A stretch of DNA of 64,000 bases from assembly GCA_003194525.1 (NCBI GenBank), contig NBIV01000095.1, positions 1 to 64,000 of the forward strand, read 5' to 3'. Positions 31,652 to 44,448 of this stretch are shown here, in pieces. The position numbers were made by a program, and so were the translations under genes. The notes below the pieces were generated by a model, which did no database searches, had not been told where the DNA came from, and saw only the letters and a list, made by a program, of their open reading frames with translations. The DNA comes from Gracilariopsis chorda (Eukaryota > Rhodophyta > Florideophyceae > Gracilariales > Gracilariaceae). Position 1 is the first letter of the stretch. Every line of letters starts with the position of its first letter.

Positions 31652-34534
31652 AAAAAACCCTGATAAATTTGAGTTTATAATCGTGCACAAAACTCATGCT
31701 CGGATTGAACGTTGCAAGAAGTGAAAACAGCTCAGCGTCACGAACAATGGCTAGATTATCCAAAGCTTCTCGTAGCGGAAAGCGAGTTTTGTGCGTTATT
31801 CTACTGTCACAGCACATAACTTTTCTTCTTCTTCTTCTTTTTTATGGGCACACATTACCTGATTACGGCATTGTGGTAGAATCTAACTCTACAGGGGAGC
31901 TTTTCTTCGTCTAGCATGCTAATCTCTATGTACATAAAGCTCCTCGGAAAGAAAGATTTTCTCTGTCCCGTAGTACCAATCTCTATTCATGTCCCCGGAA
32001 TGTAGCCGATTGTTTGATCATTCGATGCATAACTTTGTGATGTAGATTTTGACATGTTGTACTGAGGCTTGTGTGGTCAGTCGTTGATAGATGTTGGTTT
32101 GTGCGTGATCTACGATAATCATTGACAAAATAACGCGTTAGCGCTGCAAAAAAGATTCACAAGAACAACTGTCAAAACAGTATACCCAATTGCGTTTGGA
32201 TGTTTTGTATAGTAGTTGATGTAAATTGATCACCAGCTCCGAGTGCGCAGGTTTAAGAGGTGCACATCATCTTCTTTAACAGAGCCACAACTGGCTTGAA
32301 GTCGCACAGATATTTACTGTCTGCGGTCATCAGGGGTAATTAGTTTGTAGCTCTCAAACCGTCGAATAATTTCTTTATACCAACTACAGATGACTACCAC
32401 TTTAACACCGTTCATTAACAACGATACAAGTAAACAGAGATTTCTACGATTGATTACGTACTAATTCCAAAACTTCCATCCTGGGGATTAGTGTTCTTCT
32501 TTCTGAACAGCGGGTGCACCGGCGGTTTTAGGGGTTTCCTCCCGACGAATCGAAAAGAGGAACAGACTTCTGAAGAAATGCTTGAGTTTTTAGGCTTTCG
32601 TGGTGTTTTGGTAAAGTAATAAACAGGTTTAGTGCGTACGCGAATGGTGTTTTGGAGCTATTCACCATCTGCTACGCTATCATCTGATGCTCGGAGTAAA
32701 AGTGCACGATCCATGTCCGCGGTTCGAAACATCAATTTTGGAGATGGTGAATATATTGTTTTGAGGTCTCTGGACATTGTCCTAGGACACGGCCGAAAGG
32801 TTCATGTTGGTTGCTACCGTGCACGCGCACCTTTGAAAAAATAAATCAATATGAAGATACACGTGGCAGGTGCCTCTGAACATGAACTGCCTTTTGCACG
32901 TCCTAAGTCACTGCACCAAAACATGACATGGTTGGGGGACGTGCTGACCTCCCGTACCGCAAAGCACTGCGAACAATCTTCGTATTGCTGTTGAGGATCT
33001 GCAGCACGCCTTCATCGCCGTTTGGCCCCACAACGTCTTCACCACCGCCGTCGCGCGTCATCGCCCACGGCACCGCGTAGTAAAATGGTTACCAGTCGCG
33101 GCGAGTGAGCTCGTGCCACTTAGTGACACGCATGGTCCACGTCGTGCAGCGCGCCCCACACGCGCATGCACGCCCATGTGCAACGACATGCAGCCCGTCG
33201 CCACTCGGCATGGAGAGCAGCAGCAGCGTGACCACCGCCAACGCGCGCCACATCGCCTTCATCAGCTCGCTGTCGCTGATTTTCGACTTGTTCGAAAGGG
33301 GAGAGCACGCCGATCGGAAGAATGCTCAGCCCATTACCTTTCATTCTATATGCTGATCCAGAGCCCCACCCGTACACTCTTCTCTTCTCTCCCAGCGTCT
33401 CAAACCGCACTGCAGGATGGCCAGATCGAGCGTCACTGCCACGGCGCCATCGCACTGAGCCACTTCGCCGCACACGCTCGCCACCTCTGCCGCGCTTAGC
33501 ACTTAAAAACGTCCGTCCGTACCGATCATCGCCAGCTGATCATCTTCCCGCAGCGCCTTATTATGTATGTCCGGAGTGTCTGCGACCACAAACTTTAGTG
33601 TCGAGATGGGTCGGCTGCACGTTGACGCTGCTGGCGGCCCCAGCGCTGTTTACAAAGACCATCAATTTCTTTGTTAAATTTACGGCGCTGCTGACGAGCA
33701 CGGTGGCGCCAAGGCATCATGTGCATTGAATATGATCGGTGAAAGAGAACCATTCATCCCATCCCCCATTTCCTCGAGAGATCTGCGTTCTGTCAATCTT
33801 CAAGAGCATGTGCTGGCCAGCGTCGATGGGTCACATGAGTCGTTTGGATACTTTCGGCGAACAAGTACAACGGCGAGGAAACTTGTAGAGGGCAGTTGGA
33901 AACCGGGGCTTTAATTTATGCCACCCCCACGTCTTTGAGTCATGAATGGGCAGCTTAAAGGCTTTGCATTAGTAGGATTGCTATCTGGCATTTCGCAAAG
34001 TGGTAAAATCGATGACGGCAAGGTCCTCAGTTGAGATTACGAGGAAAGAAAGGAAGCAAGGTACTGTGCAGACCAACGGGGTTGAAGCAAATAGTCGTAC
34101 ACGAAAGTTCAAAGAGCTTCGCCAATATACAAAAACTGGGGAAAACATGAGAAGAATAATGGGCCGCGTCGATCGGTGTCAAATCCTTGTTTTGGGACTT
34201 CGAGTCGTTACGACTATGTAGATTATCCTTTAAGCGCTAAAAGAATAGCATTAGTTGCTATCAGTGGCTGTGATAAGTTGCGTACGTGTCGAATTGTTAC
34301 ATGGCATTGTAATTGAACAAGAGCGCACATCCGAATTACAAACATCACGCCGCACCAACTGACAACGTGAAAGGTCAGAGAAGAGACTCTTATGCGAAGA
34401 AGAGAAAGGGCGCGGGCGAGTAATATAAGAGGAGCGGAGATGCGCAGGGTAAAGAAAGGAGAGAGCCAGATGGGAAGTGGGCGTACTCTGAGCAATTGTG
34501 CTTTCTACAGTGCCTCCAGATGACATATAGTCCC
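31652..34534. other. No recognised gene; mixed A/T-rich and GC-rich sequence
   Basis: 31920-32890 is A/T-rich with no frame of note. 32930-33720 is GC-rich with overlapping frames on both strands, none recognised. On the minus strand near 33120-32940 an open stretch (KWHELTRRDW, AVPWAMTRDGGGED) looks protein-like but could not be assigned. It could be another piece of the oxidase or an unrelated gene remnant. Small frames at 33726-33914 and 34000-34221 have no support. Confidence 0.4.
32526..32537 (+). repeat. Second short interstitial telomere-like motif
   Basis: TTTTAGGGGTTT, just over one telomere unit, in the same orientation as the one at 31636. It is short enough to be chance. Confidence 0.35.
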
Positions 34535-34542
34535 ACGCAATT

Positions 34543-34780
34543 GGGAAAAGGCTAAACTACACGACGTAGATAGTGTAGGCGAGTCAGCGCGCATTTGCAC
34601 CAATAAAAAGAGAGAGTCAGCGGGCGCGTGCCACGGCAAGCTGCGCAAGTGCCATTGCTACTTGAGATCTTACTGCAGCCAATAATACGACCCTATTTTG
34701 GATTTCAACCAGTAGATCTGCAGAGTGAGAGCATTTCCTCTATCCCTGCTCTCTCCGGCCCCCAAGTCAGCAAAATGTAA
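34543..34780 (+). repeat. MULE left terminal inverted repeat
   Basis: About 238 bp, similar almost throughout to the reverse complement of 41700-41939. Similarity fades past about 34780. Confidence 0.88.
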
Positions 34781-36332
34781 ATATCATAATTGCCATTGGC
34801 GCCATTTTTGTGTAAACGGGTGAGCATATCCGAGGGAGAAGAGGCATAGGGAATCCTGATCGTGCTCTGCAAGCTTGATCTACATCTGTTCAAACTGGAC
34901 TGGAGAGAATTCTACAAAAACACCTGAGCAGGCTTCTCTCGGATATTTGTGGAATCTTTTCGGTGAGCCTTCCGTCTTCGACATGAGCTTCTCAGGTAGG
35001 ATCTATGAGATCAGGAGCCTTTTTACTGGACCATTCCGGAAATTCTTGGAATGCTTTGGGCATGAGGACCTAACGGCGACGTTCAGTTCGAAGATCGATC
35101 AAACACCAGTAGAGGAGTATCGAGTTATTTGCAGGTCTAGTAATTTCACCAATCGAGCGAACTATTTTCAGCGAATGATTTTACTAACTTGTTCGTAACC
35201 TTTTTGATATGCAGATTGACAACGCACGCTCTGGTGAGTTTTTAGGGAGATGTATTGGCTGGAAAACCGCCAATACCAAGCTAGATCCGAGTGATAGGAA
35301 AGAATCTGGGTTGAAGTTCTTGGGACGTGATCTGCAGGACTTTTGAGACCCTAAGCGGCGAGCAAACCTGGCTGTACATACGTTCTCCAGGTTCTTCGGA
35401 GGACTAACTGCTTCGCTACAAGATTAAAAGAAGAGGGAAAACATGGTGAGAAGATTGAGAACCTTCTTCGGTCTAAGTCTTAGACTGCGGATACGCGTTT
35501 GATGCGGCTTATGGTGCGGGTGGGATGGAATTGTTTGTTCATGAGTTCAGGTGATTCTATTGTTTAGTCTTTTCAGAGATACGTTGGCAACTGAAGTGCA
35601 GTCCTCAAGGAGGACGACTCAGCGATGCCCTGTGGACTTGGTGTTTTTGCCGCTTTCGCGTGTTTATGATTATTACCGCTATTAGCGGGTGTCTCAGCCC
35701 TCAGCAGATCCGCACTGTGCACCAGGTGCACACCTGTGCATGCGCCGTGTGCCGCCCAAGGCGTGAGTGTACAACGTGTGACACGGATAGTCAAGAGGAG
35801 GTTGGCACCACAGTGTGGACATTTAGTTAATTTATATTTATTGTTTATAATTTATCTATGCTACAGTAGGAGTATTACTACACTATATAGTGGCTCGGCG
35901 ACCCCGCCCTGACACTGAGTAAACTTCCCCAACCAGGGGTTCTTGGCTCTAAGTCTTTTCCGCTTTCGCGAGTCTTCTACACTCCTCGGAGGTAAAGCCG
36001 CGTTACTAACGGTAGACCTATCCACCCTGTGTCACCGGGAGTAGCACCGCCTTGGGCGTTTGTCACTTATTTCACCACCGCCGTGTTCTCACCCCTGTAT
36101 AGCGTTAATTTGTACCTTTTTCCGTGGCTCCGTTGGCCCACACCCCCGTCGCCCCCAATCGGGCATCTCCCGTATTTCCCTTACCCCACTCTCGTGGTTT
36201 CTACCCCTTTGTGTGGTTGCTCGTCACCGCTGACGCGTGTCTCTCGTGCCGGTATCCCGTGGCGTCTTCTCCCACTTACGTGGACTTGTACTCCTTAGAA
36301 GGGCTGTTTTCCCATTCGTGGTGATCATAATC
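34781..36332. other. MULE internal region without recognised gene
   Basis: A 107-codon frame (34875-35198, +) and an 89-codon frame (36029-36298, +) have no recognisable motif. 35817-35890 is strongly A/T-rich and 35700-35790 holds a near-palindromic GTGCACCAGGTGCAC. A nested insertion is possible but no ends were found. Confidence 0.4.
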
Positions 36333-39300
36333 CTACCGTTTCAACTGTTCCCGCTTGGCGTGAGGGTGAGCCTCGGCTTCACAACCCGACTTCGTCGTGC
36401 TCATCCAGAGAGGCTCCGTTCGCTGTGTTACCCCCCAGAGGGGAAGATCCGAACGTTTTCGTGTGTTGTTCCGCTTGCGGGTATTGCAGTACAGGAACCA
36501 CAGAAGTTCTTTTTGATAAACCACAGCACATCGAACCATGTGACAGCAAGCAAAACCAACGGACCAGGGCTGCCCACAGGAACAGACACCAATAAACACT
36601 GCCTTTACGTCATCCCCCGACCCCGTATACCTTTTTGAGAATTGAACAACAGTCTCCTGTGATGAGCGCTCTTCATCCACCGACGCATTCAGGCTCTGAC
36701 TCAGATGGCTTCCCCATTTCAACTTAAAGCGAGCTACAGGTCCAATTGCTGGGGTTGAACTACTTCCCAGGTTTCTGATTGCTTCCGGTAACGCTTCCTG
36801 TGAATAATCCACACCATCTGTGCTGGAAAGAATGTAGTTCTTCCAGGGCTTAAAGCTCAAATCTACGAAGTGCGCCAAGGCGTAGTTCGTGTACTCAGCC
36901 ACCAGGCTGTCTACAACTTCTACAGGTAGAAAGTGCTAAAGCTCTCTTGTCTTCTGATATCTCCCACTTTGAGAAGATAAGGTTCGTACAAGCTCCAAGT
37001 TCCGGGTATCAGCCCGTTCTTGGGATATACGCCGAACCTCCAAAGGAACCTTGCACAAGGGAATCTTCTTCGATATAATAATCTTCTTGTATGCAGAGTT
37101 AGAAGATTCGGTGTACCCAGTTCCTTTGAACATGTAACGGGTAGGTATAACCGCATTTCGGAAGCAAGACACCAGTATATGCGGTTTATAGTGGTACAAG
37201 TACTTATACTACACAGGGAGACGATCGTCAAAAGCATCAAAGTACTTGGATTCTAGCATTCTTCTCCTTTCGAAAAACGTTTCCGACGTATATGACTTTC
37301 TGAGGTTGAACAGGTCTTTCTTCATATCGTGCATCCACTCCATCTTACCAATCTTTCTACACCAATTGGCCACATTCTTCTTCTGATTCTCGTTCAGATG
37401 CCATTCGTCGAGGCTTATGTAGGACGAATTGAACACTTTCTCAGCTGCATTTGTACAGGCAGTGTTCTGGTCCATCACTACCATCGCCGGTGAGACCGCG
37501 AATATAGACTTGAAGTAGGACAGAATTCGTACGAAGTCCTCTTCTGTTTCGGAGCACATGTACCCCATGAAAAAGTTCAACACATGACCATCATTGGCTC
37601 TTCCATTAATGGTGACCAGAGGGAAACCGTTTCTATTGGCTATGGCTTTACAATCAATAGATACCCCCGGAACAATGCCGAACTTCTGGTAGTCTTCCAT
37701 CCACTCTCGAAACGACCAACCATCGTACTTCATCCTACCCGTATCATCCGCAGCGAAAAACCCCTTATTCTTTGCATCCTCCTGGCTCAACGAGAAGAGC
37801 AGGTCACACAACCTTACACATTCCAAATCGCGGTGATTGCTTGTGGAGGAAGCATACCTCAACTTCTTCCTCGCCCACACCGGATTTATCTTTTGATTGT
37901 ACTTGTCTTCCAGGTATCGTATCGTATCTGCAAAGCTCATATGCAAATCTTTCGCCATATGTATCGCTTCAGAACGCATCTGCGGCTTGAGATGTCTAAT
38001 AACAAAGCTCCCAGAGGGACTATGTCCATGTATACAACCATTTAAATTAGCCACGTAGATAATTCCACCATCTTCCTCCTGCCCAGAATCTTCCGTCTTA
38101 ATCGTTATCGAGAAGAGGCATCGCCTCATCTTGTTATTGTATTGATCGCACTTCAAGATTCGCTTCTTCAGCACCCTTCTATTCCCACGTTCAGCACCAC
38201 GACTCTTCGGAGACTTTGCCTTATCCGGAGATCGCTTTCGTTCTCCAAATTATATAGAAGTCCTTACGAATAAGCTGTACCCGAAGCAGTCCGCGATAAA
38301 TTTAACATCCTTCAGAACCGTGACACCAGGAGCATTGAGAGGAAGGGTTTCCAGATAGGCTAAGACAGCTGCTTTAAAACACTCCTCAATTCTCTCATTC
38401 GGTATCGTGTTCTGTACGGATTCCGTGCCCAGTTCTTCATCACCATCTTCTGTCCAATACTTTTTGTCCCTCTCTCCAAGGCCATCCTTCTCCGTTGATT
38501 CTGATTCTTCTTAATTCAGGATGCCACCATCAGAGTCTTCGAAGAAGCATGAAGGAACCCCCTCTTTGTCATCTAAGAATCGATCAATGAGCAGTGCTTC
38601 TTCTTCTTCAACGGATTGCTCATCTGAAACCTGCTGCCCATATGCAACGTTTGCGTTGAGAGTTTCACGCTCCTCACTCATTTTTGAGCCTAACTCGGCA
38701 CCCACAGCGCTGTGGCGTGCACGCTCGCATTTCGAGTCCACTGTTTGTGTGGAGGAGTTCGGAGAAGCAGCAGGGGGGTCAGCTTCAAAAGAGCTCATGC
38801 CAAAATCGCCTCTTACGCCACTCTCGACGTTAAAAGCGTTATCCAGAAGTCCATCCGAGCATTTTACATCGTTAACACCACCTTTCCCGATGCCTTCCCC
38901 TGAGATAGGTCCTTCCTGCGGCCTCTTCGGTAGATTGGAAACCAGCCTACCTCCTTCCTGTGAAACCGAGGAGTGTTGCTTCCAAAGCTTGGGTTTGGGT
39001 TCGTGAACTCCTCTTTGCGAAGCACAGCCATCAAAAACACCTCCCCTCTCAGGGCATTTCGTGCTATGCAACACGCAATAGAAGGGATAAAAGTCCTCAG
39101 CCCCACTGGAGTCGCCATACGCCATATTGTCTTCGCTACCTGTCTCTGCATCGCTTTGAGATAAAGGTCCATGTGAATGCTCTAGGAGGTAGCATGATGA
39201 GCTGTTGTAGAAGTCGGCTCCCTGGAAGGGGGGTATGGTTCGAAATATGCATGATAGACGTACATATTCTCCATTTTTCCGTATGTGCTCTTCCCATTCT

Positions 39301-39697
39301 TGTAGACAGGAGGCTAAAGAGGAGCGAATGCCCTCAACCCTCCTTCTCACAACATCACCGGGGCATGGAAGTTGTTGAGGGGTGTGCGTGTGTATCAGGT
39401 CCTGTTCAATTACCCAACATCTTGCCATGGGATAGAACTTTGCCCGAATATTGGAGCGGCACTGCGACTTGTGCCGCAGACACCGCATTTTCCGGTGAGC
39501 AGCGCAGACGACCTCGACTTCCTCGTCTGCAACACTGAGAAGTATTGTACACCATAGAGGTAGCCAAAGTTCTTAGCGATGTAGGCAACCAGTACAGGGA
39601 GGTCAAAGACCTCCTTTAAACCTTTCAGAGCTGTGACAAGCCTCTTGTTTGAAATTGCAAGTTCTGTCTTACATTCACGACCGTCCTGAAGGTTCAC
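36333..39697 (-). pseudogene. MULE transposase with FAR1-like N terminus, DDE core and SWIM finger
   Basis: About 1120 codons read from 39697 to 36333, with one 1-nt shift near 39525 and in-frame stops at 38511-38513 (TAA), 38250-38252 (TAA), 37209-37211 (TAG) and 36936-36938 (TAG). The N terminus has a Cys/His zinc module (RCLRHKSQC ... DLIHTHT) of the kind that binds TIR DNA. An acidic linker follows. The catalytic core shows FFAADDTGRMKYDGWSF, NGFPLVTINGRANDG, MVVMDQNTA (Asp) and SLDEWHLNENQKKN. The C-terminal SWIM finger is VCSCGQPWSVGFACCHMV. Homology is continuous across every stop, so this is a full-length but silenced transposase. Confidence 0.87.
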
Positions 39698-39715
39698 ATC
39701 AACCCCTGAAGGCCT

Positions 39716-41701
39716 TCAATTGTTTTCAAATCTCTCTTGGAAGTCTGCCTGAACGTCAGCGCATGAACCGGTCTTCGTAGTTCGTCCTTCACACACATTC
39801 CTTGATGGTAGCTCCATGTGCGGCTTCTCCTGTATCTGAGCATCAGAACAGGCTGCCAGCTCTTCATTCAGCTCTTGAGCTTGACCACCATTCTCAAAAG
39901 CCTGCTTTTTCTCTTCAATCTGTTTTTCAGTTTGTGCCTTCAGCTTGGAAGACGCCACGGTATCCTTCGCTCCTTCTTCAGCTTCAACTTCTACCTGTGC
40001 CTGTGTCCGACTGATCGTCTTTGCTGGTGAATTTCCGTCAATTTCCATGTCTACTTCACTACCTTCTCCATTCTGAATGCTTTTCTGCTCCTGTTCTACA
40101 CCTGATACTCCACTTACTTCAGAAGTTCTTCCAGTTTTCTCACCTAGAGCTTTGTGCACCATCTCGGAGCGCTGTGATACACATATCTCAAGCAATGTGT
40201 TCACAATGTCCGCTACAACCGGAGCAGAATCAGAAAACTGCACTCGTCGCTTCATGCGAAGCTTCAGGGCTAGACACATCCCACTGCTCTGAACAGAACT
40301 TTGGTTCAGCTCATGAACACGCTTTGTTCGCTTGCTTTTCTGTATAGCACGCGCCTCAGAGTCGCGCATACCCAACGGCATTGGCTGAAGATTCGTCTCT
40401 CTACAGGGGTCGTTGAAAACATCCACGACCCTTTCTTATCCTGCTTTTCGTTCTCCCAGAACTGTATACACATCCGTTCCCTCTTCCTTTCCAGCTTCTT
40501 CCTTTCCAGTCTGCACCCCCATGCTCCGCTCCACGCTTCGTTTCTTACGCTGCCGTTGTTTACCTTCCTTCCTCATGCAAGGGAGTTCTAAACAATGCTC
40601 TGACCGGAGCCGTACGACCATTGTTTCAGTAACAATGTCGGTTTGAAAGAACTCCTTCGCCATGAGTATGTGTAGAATCCGTATTCTAATGGACATCCAT
40701 CGAATCCTCTCAGTCAATGCTCGGCTGTACCCAGAGGCGTAGGTTCGCTTCAGGATACAGCCGTTGTCCCCACTAAACATGGTGAAAAGGGAAACAACAT
40801 AGCAACCACAGCTGTGCGAGTACTTTTGTCGCTTAAAACCTTTTACCGGTAGCATGTAGTTCTGCTCCGATATCACCGCACGTAGCACTTCATCTCCTGT
40901 GAGGCAAAAGGGAAGCAAGAAAGAGAACAGTTTCAGAATCCTTCGATCAACAGACATTCCAAGACTGTCTCCAAACCAAACCGTCCATCGTTGCGTTCCT
41001 CGCGCCGCATTGACAATTTTCTTCCCTACCAAAACACCCCAATGGCTGTTAGACATGTTCGATGGGACTACAACGGTGTTTATCTCTGTACCACCATCAC
41101 CTTTAAAGGTAAACCACTTCTTGAACACTTCTAAATCCTCTTCCGGTATGTTCCCCTTCTTTCTCTTGAATGACTTCTATAGTCTTGTAAGCATCATTCC
41201 AATAGAACATGAGGCAAAAGCCACACCAACAGAAGGTACCATGTTCAAAACAGCTGTTGAGATCAAATCGCTACACATTTCCGAGTCAGGTTTTGAACTG
41301 TGTACCAAAGAAACCGGTGATGTTTCTTTGCCTTCTGCGATCAGGATTCTGGCTACATGGTCCTTCGCAACCGCAGAAAGAACTCCAGAACTCGCAGAAC
41401 CATCACTGATGCGCATTCGCGTACGCTTTTCAAGATTCTCCCAGAACGACGTAAAGGTTTCATAAAGTTCATGTTCTGGAAGAATATCTACGTAGTGAAA
41501 CGCTTTTTTTTTGCTCCATTGCTCAAAGCAATAGAACAGTACACGAGAGCGGTCAGGGAAGGAGATTGGGACGTAGAGAGAGTCAGCAGTCTCTGAAAGG
41601 GTCGTCGAAGATGTGAAGGGGGACGTAGAACCTGACGTATCTGTCATTCCCACACATATTGACGACGCCGCGCGGTAACCTCGACTGCATCTACATCTCA
41701 T
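39716..41701 (-). pseudogene. ULP1-type (C48) cysteine protease gene of the MULE
   Basis: About 660 codons in one frame with in-frame TAG at 41177-41179, TAA at 40436-40438 and an ending TGA at 39716-39718. The C48 catalytic set is visible: His in NSHWGVLVG, Asp in VWFGDSLG, Cys in HSCGCYVVS (all ~40780-41050). The C-terminal ~230 codons are a Glu/Lys/Gln-rich tail. ULP1 domains remove SUMO-like tags and are carried by the KI-type MULEs of plants. The frame is the same as that of the transposase start 19 bp downstream, so the two may once have been a fusion broken by the TGA. Confidence 0.83.
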
Positions 41702-41939
41702 TTACGTTGTGTTGATTTGGCGGCCGGAGAGCGCAGGGATAGAGGGAATGCCCTGACTCTGCGGATCTACTGGTTGAAATCCAAAATAGGGGCGTATTAT
41801 TGGCTACAGTAAGATCTAAAGTGGCACGGGCACTCGTGCAGCTCGCCGTGGCACGTGCCCCCTGACTCTCTCTTTTTATTGGTGCAAATGCGTGCTGACT
41901 CGCCTACGCTATCTACGTCGTGTAGTTTAGCCCTTTCCC
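41700..41939 (-). repeat. MULE right terminal inverted repeat
   Basis: Partner of 34543-34780. The protease frame begins right at its inner edge. Confidence 0.88.
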
Positions 41940-42330
41940 ATGCAATTGAGATGACGTCCACACAACTCACAGTGGCTCCTACCAAAATACTATTCAGTAG
42001 CTCGGCTATCTAAACCAAAATATGTCAAAAACTTTTCGTCAATGGCCAATTTGGTTGTTCGCAGCAACCCGAGACAGCGTGGGTGCATGCGAGGCAATAA
42101 TTTGTGGACTGTGTGACACGTTCGCTTGTTCTCGAATGCGCCAGTTTTAACACTGGTCTTGGACAGTGAAGATTTGCTGCTTTCTCCTGGTGCGTCTCTG
42201 TACGTTCCCCGACGGCTCTTTTCTTTCTTTCTTCATCGCCCAATGTGCTGCGCTCTCCACCTCGCATCTTTTGTAAACGAAAAGTCTATTGTGTTCATTT
42301 TGCTTCTCATTGTCTCGTTGCAGAGCTGCA

Positions 42331-43878
42331 ATGATTGCTGACTCAGACGAGGAAGACATAGGCCCGCTCGTCCCACTCCCTTCTGTACGCAACAGATCTC
42401 CGTCATTTGCTACGGATTCCGGTGCTCAAAACAAAGAAATAGTTAGTGATCTACAAGAACGGGAGACGTTTCATACACTGCATTTAGGCAGCATTATGGA
42501 AGAAATTTCTTTCGTATATGACTACCTTTCCACACGAACCACCAAACGATTACAATCGTTGTTGACAACCGAACATAGAAATACGTCTGGGTCAGATACT
42601 CTTCTTGTTGCCCGAATGCTGCTCCATATCTACACGGAGCTGCGAAGAAATTTGAGGCCTATCTCTCTGTTGCTAAGCATCGACCGTAACGATTGTGAGA
42701 AGTATATGCAGGCAAACAAACATCGTTTCTTTATGGTGCCGCCCAGTCCGCAAGAACTACTTAACGTCATACCAAGTGCGCAAGAGAGAACGTCATTCAC
42801 CCGAAGTATCCCTTGGAATATCATTGGACAAAAAGAGATTCCAGCCGAAGGACAAAGCAGCACCATCTTGACGTCACCGTGTCATCAAAACACTACAAAA
42901 AGCCTTTCAGCGGAGTTTACTGACGAAGAGTTTGCGCGTCTATTGCTTTTGCTGCTGTATGAAGAAGTCTGCAAAAGAACCATTGAGCGTATGTTTAGTG
43001 AACTACCGAGGAAACTACAGGATGCTGGCGCCAAAGGGCCCGATCTTTGGAACCGTATCGCAGAACGCTTTAATAGTTCTGAATTCTCCCTGACAGAACG
43101 ATTCGAATACCCATTCGAGAATCTAGATCCAAGCCTCCCTCCGTTGAATAGACGGTCTGGAGAAAAGCTATCCCATGTTATGCGGGATGCTAGAAGTGTG
43201 TGGACATCGACCATGGCGAAATATGACGTGAGTGGCAATAATGGTGAACGTCCTTTCAAAGACTTCTGCCACAAAAGTTACTGATTGAACCGTTTTTCTG
43301 CGGTGGGTAGATGAACCTATTTAATGTTTCTAGTGTATGATCTCCACTATGAGGATATAGATCAAGTAATTGGACGCTTTATATCTTGCAATATTCCCAA
43401 GAATGCGGGAGGATGTTTGGGAGTCGTAGACAATTTGGGTAAGAAAAAACGATATTGATCTTGTGAGCTATCGACTTGTAGCAAAAGACAGAGGTCTAAT
43501 AGTAGCAGCAGCGAAAACAAGCTACAAAACAGCTTTTCGGAGCTCGGAACCTCGATGCAAAAGTTCAATGAAACTCAAGAGAAGCAAGTGTTACCGCAAG
43601 AAAGAATGTTTGAAACACATGAAAAACGGTGGGAGGAACGCCAACATGCGCAAGAGTGCTCTATGCAGCTTGTGCACAATTCTTCGCAGTCATCTGTCCA
43701 AAACGCAAACGGAATAATGGAGCTTACGAAGGCAATAAACGAAGCGTTCGATACTTATGAAAAAGCGCGGCTTGAAAACAAGGATGCCAGACATGTTGAC
43801 TACCTTCATCGAGTTTACCTTACCATCAGCTCTTCTTTAGACGACATGCTGAAACATGTACAAGTTGCTAGAAAATAG
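42331..43878 (+). CDS. Harbinger-like partner protein with one clear intron (third Harbinger unit)
   Basis: ATG 42331 follows a short pyrimidine-rich leader that ends in CAG. Exon 1 (to 43276) encodes an acidic start, a helical middle and PDLWNRIAERFNSSEF, SANT-like in spacing. A 57-nt GT-AG intron at 43277-43333 joins it in frame to MYDLHYEDIDQVIGRF. A second candidate intron (about 43440-43482) leads to a charged coiled coil (43555-43878: EKQVLPQERMFETHEKRWEE, then ELTKAINEAFDTYEK), but the frames do not join cleanly, so either my splice site is off or there is a 1-nt shift. The gene converges on the transposase at 47714-46482, as in the other Harbinger units. Confidence 0.5.
43277..43333 (+). 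other. Probable GT-AG spliceosomal intron
   Basis: 57 nt, starts GTTACTG and ends TTTCTAG. Removing it eliminates the TGA at 43282 and gives a continuous frame of at least 35 codons beyond. Confidence 0.6.
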
Positions 43879-44448
43879 TTCTTTGCTGTCCAGTTCTGCT
43901 TATGCTGATAAAATTTTGCTTGGGAATTCTCCTCGGGAGATAGTAAACCTATTCTTTCTTTCATATGCTCCTATACTTTTAAGCTTGCATTCGAAAACCT
44001 ATTATCTTGTTCCCTCAAAGACAGCTCGCGACGGGATGGCATTCTCCCCCATGAACGTGCCAAGAATGGCGATGGTGTTCGAACATGACGACTACCACCC
44101 GAAGTATCCTCCTGCGATGCAATACCAAGGATACCCTCAATCAGCACGCTCCAACTAGCCTCTTCAATACTGAAAGACAGTTTCTCTAGGCCTTTCAGGG
44201 TGACGTCGTGTACTTGGACACGCCCTCGGGAGGACCTGCGCTTCTTGCTGCTTCTGTAGTTTGTATTCCAATATATAACAGCATGAGCACTTCTACAAGC
44301 ACCCTTGAAAGCAGCTACTGACCTCCGATAGCTTCGCCGAGCGCGCACCACATAGCCTATTACAAGCTCAATGAACCAGCTCTCTTGGTTTCCCCGGGAT
44401 CTTTAGCACTCGCATTTGCGTCATCACCATTTGTCGTACCAACAGAAG

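Larger units (their letters stand above)
34543..41939. mobile_element. Mutator-like element (MULE) with ~240-bp TIRs, 7.4 kb
   Basis: Long inverted repeats occupy 34543-34780 and 41700-41939 and begin GGGAAAAGGCTAAAC / GGGAAAGGGCTAAAC, a MULE-like terminus. Flanking 8-bp sequences ACGCAATT (34535-34542) and ATGCAATT (41940-41947) differ at one base and look like a target-site copy of the usual MULE size. Inside are a SWIM-type MULE transposase and a ULP1-type protease gene on the minus strand, both full of in-frame stops. Confidence 0.88.

Noticed and set aside
33105-33729. GC-rich overlapping ORFs
   Set aside because: No motif, frames on both strands, probably composition; kept only as an unassigned segment.
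35560-36330. Possible solo LTR inside the MULE (A/T-rich stretch with TGTGGACATT start)
   Set aside because: No matching second LTR, target duplication or primer-binding site could be found.
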